Shown: piece by piece, positions 16,329 through 23,730 of the stretch | Layout of the letters: each line of letters starts with the position of its first letter | Numbering within the stretch: position 1 is the stretch's first letter | Assembly: GCA_016711345.1 (NCBI GenBank) | Contig: JADJTD010000004.1 | Coordinates: 1-41,231, forward strand | Length of the DNA: 41,231 nucleotides | Reading direction: 5' to 3' | Origin: Chloracidobacterium sp. | GTDB taxonomy: Bacteria; Acidobacteriota; Blastocatellia; Pyrinomonadales; Pyrinomonadaceae | The notes under the pieces: generated by a model | What the model saw: the letters and a program-made list of their open reading frames with translations, nothing else | What the model was told of the DNA's origin: nothing | Databases searched by the model: none | Made by a program: the position numbers and the translations under genes

Positions 16329-16925
16329 ATGTTTTTTCCAGAAGTCCCCGTACAACGCGGATCGGGCACCTTCGGCCAATACCCTTTCGCCTGGGTCGGT
16401 AACGATCTCCCGGACGGTGACGCGCTGCCCTTTAGCGCGGCCCCGCTGAATAGTGTCTATTTGTACACCAATGAGACAACGGGCGGCACCCGTGTCTTTA
16501 AGAAAGTTTTGCTGAATGATCGCAATGACGATTGGCAACCCGTAGCGCCATCGGTGATCACAAAACGCGTTACCCGCGCCATGATGACGGACGGCGGCGC
16601 GGCCATCGGCACCTATACCTTGGCCGATGAAGTCCCGATTGGGGCCTTTGTCCAGCAAACGATTTTGTCTGATCTGACCGGATTTACGGGCGACACGTCG
16701 GCCACGATCCAAGTGGGTGATGGTACGGACGTAGATCGCTACTCGACAGGCACGCCAAGCGTATTCACGACCGCCGCGGCGATTGATCTAGGTGTGCCAA
16801 GTGGCACCAAGATTCACGTGGCCGCCAAAGCGCCCGTGATCACGGTTACGTCGGCGGCTGATTTTACCAATGTTGCTGCCGGGGCATTTACCCTTCGCCT
16901 GTTCTTCTTGGGCGGCTACCAATAA
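16329..16925 (+). CDS. Probable head decoration or minor head protein
   Basis: A 198-residue protein whose ATG 16329 is preceded by AGGAG with a suitable gap; an in-frame GTG at 16275 would be buried in the strong hairpin and is rejected. It is beta-rich and acidic, with repeated Thr/Val/Gly strands (TATIQVGDGTDVDRYS, TKIHVAAKAPVITVTSAAD). There is no signal peptide or membrane segment. It follows the major capsid gene directly, the usual position for decoration, head fibre or completion proteins. No family was recognised, so this rests on position and composition. Confidence 0.7.
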   Translation: MFFPEVPVQRGSGTFGQYPFAWVGNDLPDGDALPFSAAPLNSVYLYTNETTGGTRVFKKVLLNDRNDDWQPVAPSVITKRVTRAMMTDGGAAIGTYTLADEVPIGAFVQQTILSDLTGFTGDTSATIQVGDGTDVDRYSTGTPSVFTTAAAIDLGVPSGTKIHVAAKAPVITVTSAADFTNVAAGAFTLRLFFLGGYQ

Positions 16926-16937
16926 AGGGGGCTGGCC

Positions 16938-17288
16938 ATGTTGCAACCTGGCGGTGAAATTCAATCCTTCGCGATGCACACGGCGGCGGTGGCCACGGCG
17001 AACGGTCTGCCGATGGCCCCGATCACGCTAACGCAGGGGCATTTTAATAAGTTTACGGCGCAAATCCAAGGCGTTGTGACTGCGACGATCACGTGGGAAT
17101 GCACGGTAGACGGCAACAACTGGAAGGGCCTGCTGATGCGCCCGACCACGTCCGACACGGCGGCCCTGACGGCGACGGCGGACGGGATTTACCGGGGCGA
17201 CGTGACCGGGTTGTTTGCGGTGCGGGCGCGTATCTCGGCCTGGACTGAGGGCGCGATCACGGTTACGGGTGTTTTGACGACTGTTTAA
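16938..17288 (+). CDS. Small beta-rich virion protein
   Basis: A 116-residue protein with AAAGGGGG before ATG 16938, 12 bases after the previous gene. The sequence alternates strands (KFTAQIQGVVTATITWECTV, GLFAVRARISAWTEGAITVT) in an immunoglobulin-like or jelly-roll-like pattern, and includes a VDGNNW segment similar to small surface domains. It ends just before a terminator, so it is the last gene of the head operon. A decoration, head-fibre or stopper role is possible; function is not established. Confidence 0.7.
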   Translation: MLQPGGEIQSFAMHTAAVATANGLPMAPITLTQGHFNKFTAQIQGVVTATITWECTVDGNNWKGLLMRPTTSDTAALTATADGIYRGDVTGLFAVRARISAWTEGAITVTGVLTTV

Positions 17289-17303
17289 CCGATTTTTCAT
17301 CTA

Positions 17304-17351
17304 ACAGGCGGATAAGGGCGCAATTATTCGCGTTCGTATCCGCCTGTTTTT
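17304..17351 (+). terminator. Rho-independent terminator after head operon
   Basis: ACAGGCGGATA (17304-17314) pairs perfectly with TATCCGCCTGT (17337-17347), followed by a five-T run. It separates head from tail genes. Confidence 0.92.
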
Positions 17352-17363
17352 ATATAGGGCACC

Positions 17364-18251
17364 ATGAACGTAATTCAAGAACTCCAAACACAAGCCGAAA
17401 TTTTGGCCCGGATTAAGGCGATCATGCGTGATTCGTCCAATAATCGCTGGACCAATGTGGAAATTTACGAAGCGCTAAATCAATCCTTGTCCAAGTGGGT
17501 CGGGCGCGTTTCGGTGCCCTCTGTCTACACGATCCCGGACGGGTGGCAATCGAACGTCTACGCCTACGCCCTGCCCCACTACATCCGCGGGCACATCGAC
17601 GTACAGCAAAAAGCCTATACGGGCGTCCAAGTGGGCGATATTACGGTCGATCCGGAAAATGGCGCGTTTACGTGGGTTGACGTGCCCGCCTGGGAAGTGG
17701 AACCGGACGGATCAGGCGGTGAAGTGTTGCGCCTGGGGGCCTTGCCGTACAGCGTGGACGGGCGGGTGATCTTTTGGGCGGCCAATGGCCCGGTGCCGAC
17801 GACCGTACCGACGACCTCGGCGGCGATTACGGACGTGGCCGCGACTTCGCTAACCCTGACTGGCGTGCCGATGATTGGGGCGTCGGGTTTCATCAAGATC
17901 GACCAAGAATGGATGAGTTACGCAGGCTACACCCAATCGGCCACGATCACGACCTTGCAAAACCTGGTGCGGGGCCTCAATGGCACAACTGCCGCAACCC
18001 ACCTGATCACGACGGCTTGTTATTGGGGCGTGGCGGCGTTCCGTGCCGATCTATTTTCGCAACTTAACGATCAGATTCGGGCCTTTTTGTTCGCCCTGTT
18101 TCTGACCGATGCCTCGCCGTTGGAAAAAGAACACCATACCTTTCAAATGCGATTTTGGCAGCAATCCGCCGACGAATATTGGCGGCGCTTTGTGCCCAAC
18201 CGGCCCGCAAAATTCCGGCATAGTCGGCAAAGTCTAGGGGGGCGGCGCTAA
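17364..18251 (+). CDS. Head-to-tail adaptor (tail tubular A-like)
   Basis: A 295-residue protein following the head operon. Its N-terminus (ILARIKAIMRDSSNNRWTN, then EIYEALNQSLSKW, residues 12-50) is like the helical start of head-tail adaptors in podoviruses (gp4/gp11-type), which dock on the portal. The middle has beta segments, including SLTLTGVPMIGASGFIKIDQ and a WMSYAGYTQ. The C-terminus is helical and basic (FRADLFSQLNDQIRAFLFAL, ending HSRQSLGGRR). Its stop codon TAA overlaps the ATG of the next gene, so the two are coupled. The role is inferred from position and the N-terminal resemblance. Confidence 0.7.
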   Translation: MNVIQELQTQAEILARIKAIMRDSSNNRWTNVEIYEALNQSLSKWVGRVSVPSVYTIPDGWQSNVYAYALPHYIRGHIDVQQKAYTGVQVGDITVDPENGAFTWVDVPAWEVEPDGSGGEVLRLGALPYSVDGRVIFWAANGPVPTTVPTTSAAITDVAATSLTLTGVPMIGASGFIKIDQEWMSYAGYTQSATITTLQNLVRGLNGTTAATHLITTACYWGVAAFRADLFSQLNDQIRAFLFALFLTDASPLEKEHHTFQMRFWQQSADEYWRRFVPNRPAKFRHSRQSLGGRR

Positions 18252-19471
18252 TGGACCTATTCGCCCAAGTGCAAAACTGGGTTAAACAGAATTTTTGGCG
18301 CAAGCGCGATCACGTGGACGCCTCCACGGGCACCAACGACGCCGGATTGCCCGTGGTCCTCAATGCGGCGGGCCGCCTGGGCCTAACCCTCTTGTCGCCC
18401 CTCCTGGGCATTCTGAGGGCTTACGGCGTCAACTTGACCGACGCCGCGTTTGCAAGTCAAGGCAATTACACGGCATACGTTGGCGAGATCGCCAAAGATT
18501 ACACGCCGACCGCCGCCAACTGGAATACAACCGAAACGACACTGTTGATCAACGGCCTGACTTACACCGTGATCGGCTTTCACGATTCGGGCGCACGCGT
18601 TGATTTTATCCGGGTTGGCGCCGGGGTGATCGTCCTGGGTTACGACGGCGGGTTCGGTGGTGCCAATGTCGAAATTGTGGGCACCTTGCGCTTGGGCAAG
18701 CCGGGCACAGGCGGCGCTACCAGCGAATATATTTTGGTTCAAGGTGGCGCGTCTACCGTAAACAGCGGCAACGGGCGCAACCTGTATATCATAGCTGGAT
18801 CGTCCGACAATGCGGCTGGAAAAAGAGGTGGCAACACCTATATCGAAGGCGGCGTTCCTACTTCACCGGCAACAACCTATGGTGATGTCCATCTTGCCTT
18901 GGCGGGCGGGCAAGTTGGTATTGCCTACGACACGGATCGGCTGGTGGTTGCTGGCAGATCGGCACTCAGTGCAACCGGGCACGGTGATTGCGCGTCTGTG
19001 TCCCATGTTGACCACAATAACACCAGCGAGTACGGGTTTCTTCAAGACGGAAATGGCGACACGTACATAAACGCTAAAACAGGTGCCGGTGTGCGTCTCC
19101 GTATCAATAACGGAGATATGTACACCATCCTTGGTAGTGTACATACTTGGTCTGGAAACTTCGGCGCGTGGAATAATCTATCGTTTGGTTCCGGGTGGGC
19201 TAACTATGGTGGTGGCTGGCAAGGTGGGCAATATCGAAAGATTGGCGACATGGTCTACTTGCGCGGACTGGTTGCCCGAACGTCGGGCGTCGGCACAATC
19301 ATCGCCACGTTGCCAGCGGGCCATTACCCACCCGTACAAATGTTAAATCAAGTAAATGGAACTGACGCCCACGCGCGTGTTGACATTACGACGAGTGGCG
19401 TCATGACCCTGGCCGCTGGCACGCCAACATACATTTCATTGAACGACATTCCGCCTTTTAGTGTTATTTAA
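18251..19471 (+). CDS. Tail fibre / receptor-binding protein
   Basis: This 406-residue protein starts at an ATG overlapping the preceding stop. The N-terminal 60 residues (FAQVQNWVKQNFWRKRDHVD) probably attach it to the tail. The middle is Gly/Asn/Thr-rich and beta-helical in character (GGFGGANVEIVGTLRLGKPG, repeated GxxxNTYI segments). The C-terminus (MVYLRGLVARTSGVGTIIAT, LPAGHYPP) is typical of phage fibre tips and receptor-binding domains. From about 18740 onward codon choice relaxes (more AT-rich, mixed codons) compared with the first third, which suggests that the receptor-binding half has been exchanged. It would recognise the host surface; the receptor is unknown. Confidence 0.75.
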   Translation: MDLFAQVQNWVKQNFWRKRDHVDASTGTNDAGLPVVLNAAGRLGLTLLSPLLGILRAYGVNLTDAAFASQGNYTAYVGEIAKDYTPTAANWNTTETTLLINGLTYTVIGFHDSGARVDFIRVGAGVIVLGYDGGFGGANVEIVGTLRLGKPGTGGATSEYILVQGGASTVNSGNGRNLYIIAGSSDNAAGKRGGNTYIEGGVPTSPATTYGDVHLALAGGQVGIAYDTDRLVVAGRSALSATGHGDCASVSHVDHNNTSEYGFLQDGNGDTYINAKTGAGVRLRINNGDMYTILGSVHTWSGNFGAWNNLSFGSGWANYGGGWQGGQYRKIGDMVYLRGLVARTSGVGTIIATLPAGHYPPVQMLNQVNGTDAHARVDITTSGVMTLAAGTPTYISLNDIPPFSVI

Positions 19472-19482
19472 GGATTTTATTT

Positions 19483-21792
19483 ATGGGTTCTGGTCACATC
19501 AAAATGGGCGTTCCGGGTTCGCTGCGGGATTACCTGCTTTTTAATTATCAGTCGCGCAATAAGTCGTTGGCCAATCCGATGGCCGCCAAACTGGGCGCGG
19601 GCCTGGGAAGCTACGACGATTACATGAACTACGCCGGATGGTTGATGGAATCCTGGGAAGCCGGGATCAGCAAGCGCGAAGCCGACACGGGGGGCACGCT
19701 GTATTCCGAATTGGATACGCGCTTCCCCAATCAGGTCATCTTGCCGCCTTACTACTCATTCAATAACATTTCGTTTACGGGCGGATCGTACACGCACACA
19801 GTGGAAAATCTGCCGGTTGTCGGTGTAACGCCGTTGGTGGTGGGCGCTGCGGGCGGCGCGTATACGCAGGTGGCCTTTCTCTTTCGGATCAACAGCCCGG
19901 AGGATGCCATTGATCGCGTGTTTATCCCGATTTACGGGGGCACCGGGATCAGCGTTACGGCCTTGATTTATTCCGACATTTCGGCAAGTCCATCGCTGAC
20001 CACTAACCCCGCGGCGGGGTCCAATTGGGGCACGGCTGCCGTGGTCCTGGATGGGGAGTTGGGCCTAAATTATTATTCGTTCAACATCCAAGAACAGACG
20101 ATCACGACCGGACAATACGCTTGGGTCATCCTCAAGCCGACCACGCCCGGCCAAACGTTCACGCTGCCTGTTTGGGATCGTGGGGCGTCGGCCTACACCC
20201 AAAAGAAGTACAACGGGTCGGTCTGGTCTGACAGTCAATATTTCCCGTTCTATTACATGGTCACGTACACGGGCGGCGATCCGTTGGAGAATATCGCCAA
20301 GATCGAGATTTACGAAAATAAGGCCGATTCGGGCGCGACGCAAACGGCCTGGTTCATCGGCACCGATTACTTGTCTTATTACAGTGGGAGTGAGGGCGTC
20401 AACTCTGGCAAGACGGTCGCCAATGCTGTCGATATGTGCGCCTTTGGCGACGTGCTTTGGATTGCCAAAAGTAGCGGCGCTGACGCCCTGACCTACACGC
20501 AAAGCACAGACGCGCTGGCCACCAAAACGGGGATCGATGCCCATATGTTCGCCCGGTGGGGCGGCCTACTCTGGCGGGCCTATCAAAACGACGTTTGGTA
20601 CACGGGCGACGGGTCAACCTGGTCGGGGCCTTTCCAGATTGGCCCGGACGGCTACGAAGTGACCGGCATGGCGGGCCTGGGCGACGATATGTACGTATCG
20701 ACCGACGAGGGCCTTTACCGGGTCGGGGCGGGCAATAAAGTCTATGGTGTGACCCGGTGGAATCAAATCGATCCGAATAATGGCAAGGGCATGATCCACC
20801 ATCAAGGGGCGATCTTTATCCCGGTTGGCCTGGACTTGTTGCAATTTAACGGATCGCAAGTCTTGCCCGTGGGCCTCAACAAAGAGGAGGGCTTGCCGCC
20901 CTACAAACAGGGCCGGGTGGTTTCGCTGTGTTCCCATAACTATTGGTTGATCGCCCTGGTGCGCGCCGAAGATACCACGCTGGGCTGGTCGACCGTGTGG
21001 GCCTGGAATAGCCAAGGGTGGCATTATGTCGCCTCGCTGCCCCGCCGCGTCACGGGCAACGGCCTCGCCTGGGACGTAACGCACAATTGTTTGTGGGTTG
21101 GCGCCGGGGCCACGCCAATGAAGATTTACTTGCCCAAGAACGCCGAAAACCCATACCGCGACGCCAGCGGCACGGCCAAATTTAACCAGTTGGGCTACAT
21201 GGAAACGGGGTGGTTTTACGGCCAATTGAAAGAAATTCAAAAAGATTGGGAGTCCGTTTACATCGCAGGCGAAAATATCACGTCGGCCCGTTATGTCGAC
21301 GTGTACTACCAAGACGACGCGTCGACCGATTGGGAATACCTGGGCCGGGTGACAAGCAACCGCCAAGAATTGCGTTGGTCGGACTATTCCACGCGCCCGG
21401 CAAGTCGCCAACTCAAGATCGCCGTGGCACTGGCCACTGATGATTACGCCGAAACGCCCGTCGTTAACGCGATCCGGGTCAAGTACATGCCGATGGTGAT
21501 GGATCGCTGGCGCTGGTCGCTGCCGATCACGGTGGCGGATGCCCTGCAAATGTTGGATGGCACGATCTCATCCTACACCGCGGCCCAAATGGTTACGCAT
21601 CTGGACGCCTTGATCAAACAAGTGCCGCCCTTTATCTATGAAGATGTGGACGGCCTGCAATATGAGGTCAAGGTCTTGAACGCGTCGGAAGCCTTGCAAC
21701 AGTACGAACGGCCCTCGTCGGGCGTCAACCGGCTAAAAAGTGTTTACAATATTACGATTGAACAGACGCAAACCGGGACTTATTCGGCGTAA
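19483..21792 (+). CDS. Tail tubular B-like / propeller tail hub protein
   Basis: A 769-residue protein with AAGGA nine bases before ATG 19483. After a helical start (residues 1-65) comes a beta-sandwich region (80-240). Residues 270-560 carry repeated blade-like strands (DMCAFGDVLWIAKSSGAD, FARWGGLLWRAYQNDVWYT, GLGDDMYVSTDEGLYRVG) spaced as in a beta-propeller. Residues 560-700 form a second beta-sandwich, and the end is helical then stranded. Tail-tube proteins of short-tailed phages (T7 gp12 type) combine propeller and sandwich domains in this way. It probably forms the tail nozzle or hub holding the fibre. The family assignment is by layout rather than motif. Confidence 0.7.
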   Translation: MGSGHIKMGVPGSLRDYLLFNYQSRNKSLANPMAAKLGAGLGSYDDYMNYAGWLMESWEAGISKREADTGGTLYSELDTRFPNQVILPPYYSFNNISFTGGSYTHTVENLPVVGVTPLVVGAAGGAYTQVAFLFRINSPEDAIDRVFIPIYGGTGISVTALIYSDISASPSLTTNPAAGSNWGTAAVVLDGELGLNYYSFNIQEQTITTGQYAWVILKPTTPGQTFTLPVWDRGASAYTQKKYNGSVWSDSQYFPFYYMVTYTGGDPLENIAKIEIYENKADSGATQTAWFIGTDYLSYYSGSEGVNSGKTVANAVDMCAFGDVLWIAKSSGADALTYTQSTDALATKTGIDAHMFARWGGLLWRAYQNDVWYTGDGSTWSGPFQIGPDGYEVTGMAGLGDDMYVSTDEGLYRVGAGNKVYGVTRWNQIDPNNGKGMIHHQGAIFIPVGLDLLQFNGSQVLPVGLNKEEGLPPYKQGRVVSLCSHNYWLIALVRAEDTTLGWSTVWAWNSQGWHYVASLPRRVTGNGLAWDVTHNCLWVGAGATPMKIYLPKNAENPYRDASGTAKFNQLGYMETGWFYGQLKEIQKDWESVYIAGENITSARYVDVYYQDDASTDWEYLGRVTSNRQELRWSDYSTRPASRQLKIAVALATDDYAETPVVNAIRVKYMPMVMDRWRWSLPITVADALQMLDGTISSYTAAQMVTHLDALIKQVPPFIYEDVDGLQYEVKVLNASEALQQYERPSSGVNRLKSVYNITIEQTQTGTYSA

Positions 21793-22397
21793 TGAAAAAA
21801 CTGTCACGGGTGGGCGTCAAACCGCTGCCCAAACTGCACGATCTCAAACAGAAATTTGATGATCTGCCGTCCGTTAAATTTAGTATGTCCCTGCCGCAAA
21901 CGGTGGCCGGGGCGCTAGATGGGGCGGAAGATATAGAAACGCGCCTGATCGGGGAAATTGCCGACGAATTGGGCGGCGACAGTGAATCGTATCGCGTGGC
22001 CCGGCGCATCCGCAAGCTACAAAAGGCCGGGGTAGGCAACGGCGTCACGTCGGGCACGATCCCGGAGTTGCTGGTCTACGACTTTTTGCAACAGGAGGGC
22101 CACCAATTTCTATTTCAACCGGAGATCGACGGCGGGCGCACGCGGGCGGGCGGCGTGGTGCCCGACTTCGCGGTGATGGACGGTGGGCGCTGGACCGTGT
22201 TTTTGGTCAACGGCGTTTACTGGCACAATCGGGCCGCCGTCTCTAACTCCGATGTAACCGACAAGGTCACGATCTTGGCGGCCACGATCCAAGGGCTGCC
22301 CGTGGCCCGTGTGATCGAATTATGGGATAAGACACTCTACGCCGCCCGCAAAAAGACGATTACGTACGGGCTGAACGGGATCGAGTTGGGCTATTGA
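21792..22397 (+). CDS. Vsr/DUF559-like PD-(D/E)XK nuclease
   Basis: This 201-residue protein overlaps the tail gene stop (TAATG). Residues 75-185 look like a very-short-patch-repair-type nuclease: PELLVYDFLQQEGHQFLFQP, then VVPDFAVMDGG with the catalytic-type Asp near residue 125, then WTVFLVNGVYWH, where Vsr-like proteins have a VDGxxWH, and a C-terminal GLPVARVIELWDKTLY. The N-terminal 60 residues are extra and basic. Such enzymes nick or cut DNA, some next to mismatches. As the last gene of the tail operon it may act in DNA repair, packaging or superinfection. The Asn in place of Asp in VNGVYWH is noted; activity is unproven. Confidence 0.7.
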   Translation: MKKLSRVGVKPLPKLHDLKQKFDDLPSVKFSMSLPQTVAGALDGAEDIETRLIGEIADELGGDSESYRVARRIRKLQKAGVGNGVTSGTIPELLVYDFLQQEGHQFLFQPEIDGGRTRAGGVVPDFAVMDGGRWTVFLVNGVYWHNRAAVSNSDVTDKVTILAATIQGLPVARVIELWDKTLYAARKKTITYGLNGIELGY

Positions 22398-22421
22398 CAC
22401 GCTTTTCCAGACTGGTACAAT
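22394..22421 (+). promoter_or_regulatory. Sigma70-type promoter for an orphan short transcript
   Basis: TTGACA (22394-22399), 16-bp spacer, TACAAT (22416-22421). The -35 box overlaps the stop codon of the nuclease gene. Sixteen bases (TTGACACGCTTTTCCA) match the promoter at 14081 exactly. Start of transcription is expected near 22428. Confidence 0.85.
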
Positions 22422-22449
22422 AAGGGCGGGTGATGTTGTTGTTGTGGTG

Positions 22450-22524
22450 ATGAAGTTGGTACTTTCTTGCTTGTTGTTGTCTCCTTACTTCCTTTCTTTG
22501 ATGGACGTGGCCGGGTCTTGCTAA
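22450..22524 (+). CDS. Possible 24-residue hydrophobic peptide
   Basis: ATG 22450 opens a frame reading MKLVLSCLLLSPYFLSLMDV and ending AGSC. It resembles a short signal-like or membrane peptide. Its stop codon lies in the loop of the terminator hairpin 22507-22533, the arrangement seen in leader peptides where translation affects hairpin folding. No good Shine-Dalgarno sequence is present (only GTGGTG), so translation is doubtful. Alternatives are non-coding sequence by chance or a small toxic membrane peptide. Confidence 0.3.
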   Translation: MKLVLSCLLLSPYFLSLMDVAGSC

Positions 22525-22541
22525 CCCGGCCACTATTTTTT
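22507..22541 (+). terminator. Rho-independent terminator, first of two
   Basis: GTGGCCGGG (22507-22515) pairs perfectly with CCCGGCCAC (22525-22533), followed by TATTTTTT. Confidence 0.92.
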
Positions 22542-22547
22542 AAGAGG

Positions 22548-22580
22548 CCCGCCCGGTTTTCGTCGCCAGGCGGGTTTTTT
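22548..22580 (+). terminator. Rho-independent terminator, second of two
   Basis: CCCGCC (22548-22553) pairs with GGCGGG (22569-22574), with CGG/CCAG inside, followed by six T residues. Confidence 0.85.
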
Positions 22581-22585
22581 GTGCC

Positions 22586-22613
22586 CTATTGTGTGGTAAT
22601 TACCACGTAATAG
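22586..22613 (+). repeat. 28-bp dyad element, copy 4
   Basis: Reads CTATTGTGTGG, TAATTA, CCACGTAATAG; nearly perfect inverted symmetry (only positions 6-7 break it). Located after the double terminator and before the end of the small minus-strand membrane gene. Confidence 0.9.
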
Positions 22614-22615
22614 AC

Positions 22616-22631
22616 GTGTAAGCGCTTACAC
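22616..22631. promoter_or_regulatory. LacI-family-like operator, copy 1
   Basis: GTGTAAGCGCTTACAC is a perfect 16-bp palindrome containing TGTAAGCGCTTACA, which fits the central-CG operators of LacI-family regulators (such as cre-type sites). An identical copy is at 30968-30983. No LacI-family gene is in this window, so a host regulator would have to bind it. Confidence 0.55.
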
Positions 22632-22632
22632 C

Positions 22633-22776
22633 TTACCCGGCCAAGGCCGCAAACACCTGTGGCCCGTATCCAAGCGCCAGGCCGCCCACGATCACCGCGC
22701 CAACGATGCCCGCAAAATAGACCCGGTGCTGGGTCGGTATCTCTTTCCACGCAGCGATCAACAGACTGATCTTCAT
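22633..22776 (-). CDS. Small membrane protein (47 aa)
   Basis: A 47-residue gene with a textbook ribosome-binding site (GGAGG, six bases before the ATG at 22776). It has a short charged N-terminal helix (AAWKEIPTQHRVY) and one membrane segment (residues 21-42, FAGIVGAVIVGGLALGYG). It stands alone, bounded on both sides by copies of the 28-bp dyad element, with a LacI-like palindrome two bases past its stop. The size and single membrane span would allow a holin-like, superinfection-exclusion or regulatory-peptide role; nothing decides between them. Its stop lies 20 bases from the dyad copy at 22586. Confidence 0.75.
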   Translation of the reverse strand: MKISLLIAAWKEIPTQHRVYFAGIVGAVIVGGLALGYGPQVFAALAG

Positions 22777-22825
22777 TTGGTCCTCCACCATTTAGAAAAA
22801 TAAGGCCCGATCCGTTATCATGGGC

Positions 22826-22853
22826 CTATTACGTGGTAATTATGACGAAATAG
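22826..22853 (+). repeat. 28-bp dyad element, copy 5
   Basis: Reads CTATTACGTGG, TAATTA, TGACGAAATAG; the flanks extend the symmetry (GGC before, GCC after). It lies between the divergent small membrane gene (minus) and the MerR-like gene (plus), so it could control both. Confidence 0.9.
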
Positions 22854-22934
22854 GCCGTGGTTTGCAACGTTCCAATCTGTAATCCAAGGCTGCAAGGTTG
22901 CAATCCAACTATGCAAGCGGGTGCCAAGTGACCT

Positions 22935-23423
22935 ATGGACTATAAGCCAGCCGACGCGGCGCGGGCCTGCAACGCGTCGCCCAATACGATCCGCAACTGG
23001 TGCCGGGATTACGCCGCCTTTTTGTCGCCCGGCGCAAGCGGCCACGGCGGGGATCGCCTCCTGACCGACCGCGATATGCAAGTCCTCCAAATGATCGCCC
23101 AACTGCGCGCCGAAAAAATGTTGCTGCCCGAAATTACGGCCCGGCTGCGGGAAGTCACATTTGGCGACATTGCCCCGCCTGGGCCATCTGCCCCGCCAAG
23201 TACCCTCCAAGCGCCGCAAAACGCACAGGACGGCCTACAGCAAGCGCAGGGTGTCCTAGTAGCACTCCAAGCCCTGCAAGCGCAGGTGGACGCTATACGT
23301 GAGGCCACGGGGCAATATAGGCAACAGCGCCGGGATAATGTAACGGCGTTTGGCTTGGGTTTCATCGTGGCCGGGTTTCTATTCCTGGGCATGGTCTTGT
23401 TGTCGTGGCTGTACGGCGGCTAG
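22935..23423 (+). CDS. MerR-like DNA-binding protein with C-terminal membrane anchor
   Basis: A 162-residue protein with an N-terminal winged-helix motif of MerR type (residues 2-75: DYKPADAARACNASPNTIRN, WCRDYAAFLSP, then RLLTDRDMQVLQMIAQLRAE). A Pro/Ala linker and a short coiled coil (QGVLVALQALQAQVDAIREA, residues 108-130) follow. The last 22 residues are a clear membrane segment (GLGFIVAGFLFLGMVLLSWL). A transcription-factor-like domain tethered to the membrane could sense envelope state or hold DNA at the membrane. The gene is flanked by dyad copies 5 and 6 in the same orientation and lies next to the origin-like palindrome. The leader 22854-22934 carries repeated TTGCAA/CCAA runs. Confidence 0.8.
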   Translation: MDYKPADAARACNASPNTIRNWCRDYAAFLSPGASGHGGDRLLTDRDMQVLQMIAQLRAEKMLLPEITARLREVTFGDIAPPGPSAPPSTLQAPQNAQDGLQQAQGVLVALQALQAQVDAIREATGQYRQQRRDNVTAFGLGFIVAGFLFLGMVLLSWLYGG

Positions 23424-23426
23424 GGC

Positions 23427-23454
23427 CGATTGTGTGGTAATTATGACGAAATAG
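23427..23454 (+). repeat. 28-bp dyad element, copy 6
   Basis: Reads CGATTGTGTGG, TAATTA, TGACGAAATAG, beginning four bases after the MerR-like gene stop. Its right arm is identical to copy 5, so the gene sits between two direct copies. Confidence 0.9.
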
Positions 23455-23485
23455 GTGCGCCCGGCCTGGATTGGGGCGGCGGCGC

Positions 23486-23530
23486 AAAAAGTGGTAGGGG
23501 ATCGAAAATGATCCCCTACCACTTTTTTAT
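23486..23530 (+). terminator. Outer hairpin 1, terminator for the MerR-like gene
   Basis: AAAAAGTGGTAGGGGATC (23486-23503) pairs with its complement at 23510-23527 around GAAAAT, ending in a T-run. It is an 18-bp stem. Confidence 0.8.
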
Positions 23531-23730
23531 ACGTCTGACAGGTGTAAATCGATGGAAGTGGTAGGGGATGGTAGGGGATTCTACACCGATTGGCCCCTAT
23601 GAAAATACAATATTTTTTCATTTCTGATCATAATACATTTTAGAAAAAAACTTTTTGTTTCCCGCGTAGAGATCGGTGTAGAATCCCCTACCATCCCCTA
23701 CCACTTTAGCAAAATTACACCTGTCAGGGG

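Larger units (their letters stand above)
22428..22580 (+). ncRNA. Candidate small RNA or leader transcript
   Basis: A strong promoter is followed by about 110 nt with no normal gene and then two terminators (22507-22541 and 22548-22580), so a transcript of about 115 or 150 nt is expected. The 5' half is rich in G and T (GTTGTTGTTGTGGTG) and then C and T, giving an unstructured, pyrimidine-rich stretch open to base pairing. It contains a possible 24-codon frame (22450-22524). It may be a regulatory RNA, an antisense RNA to a distant target, or an mRNA for a tiny peptide. Confidence 0.6.

Noticed and set aside
22586..22613. XerC/XerD dif site
   Set aside because: The 28-bp length and 11-6-11 layout fit, but the arms do not resemble dif, and no recombinase is encoded; kept only as an alternative.
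22818..23219. 133-codon minus-strand open frame
   Set aside because: Antisense to the MerR-like gene, starting within it; no ribosome-binding site.
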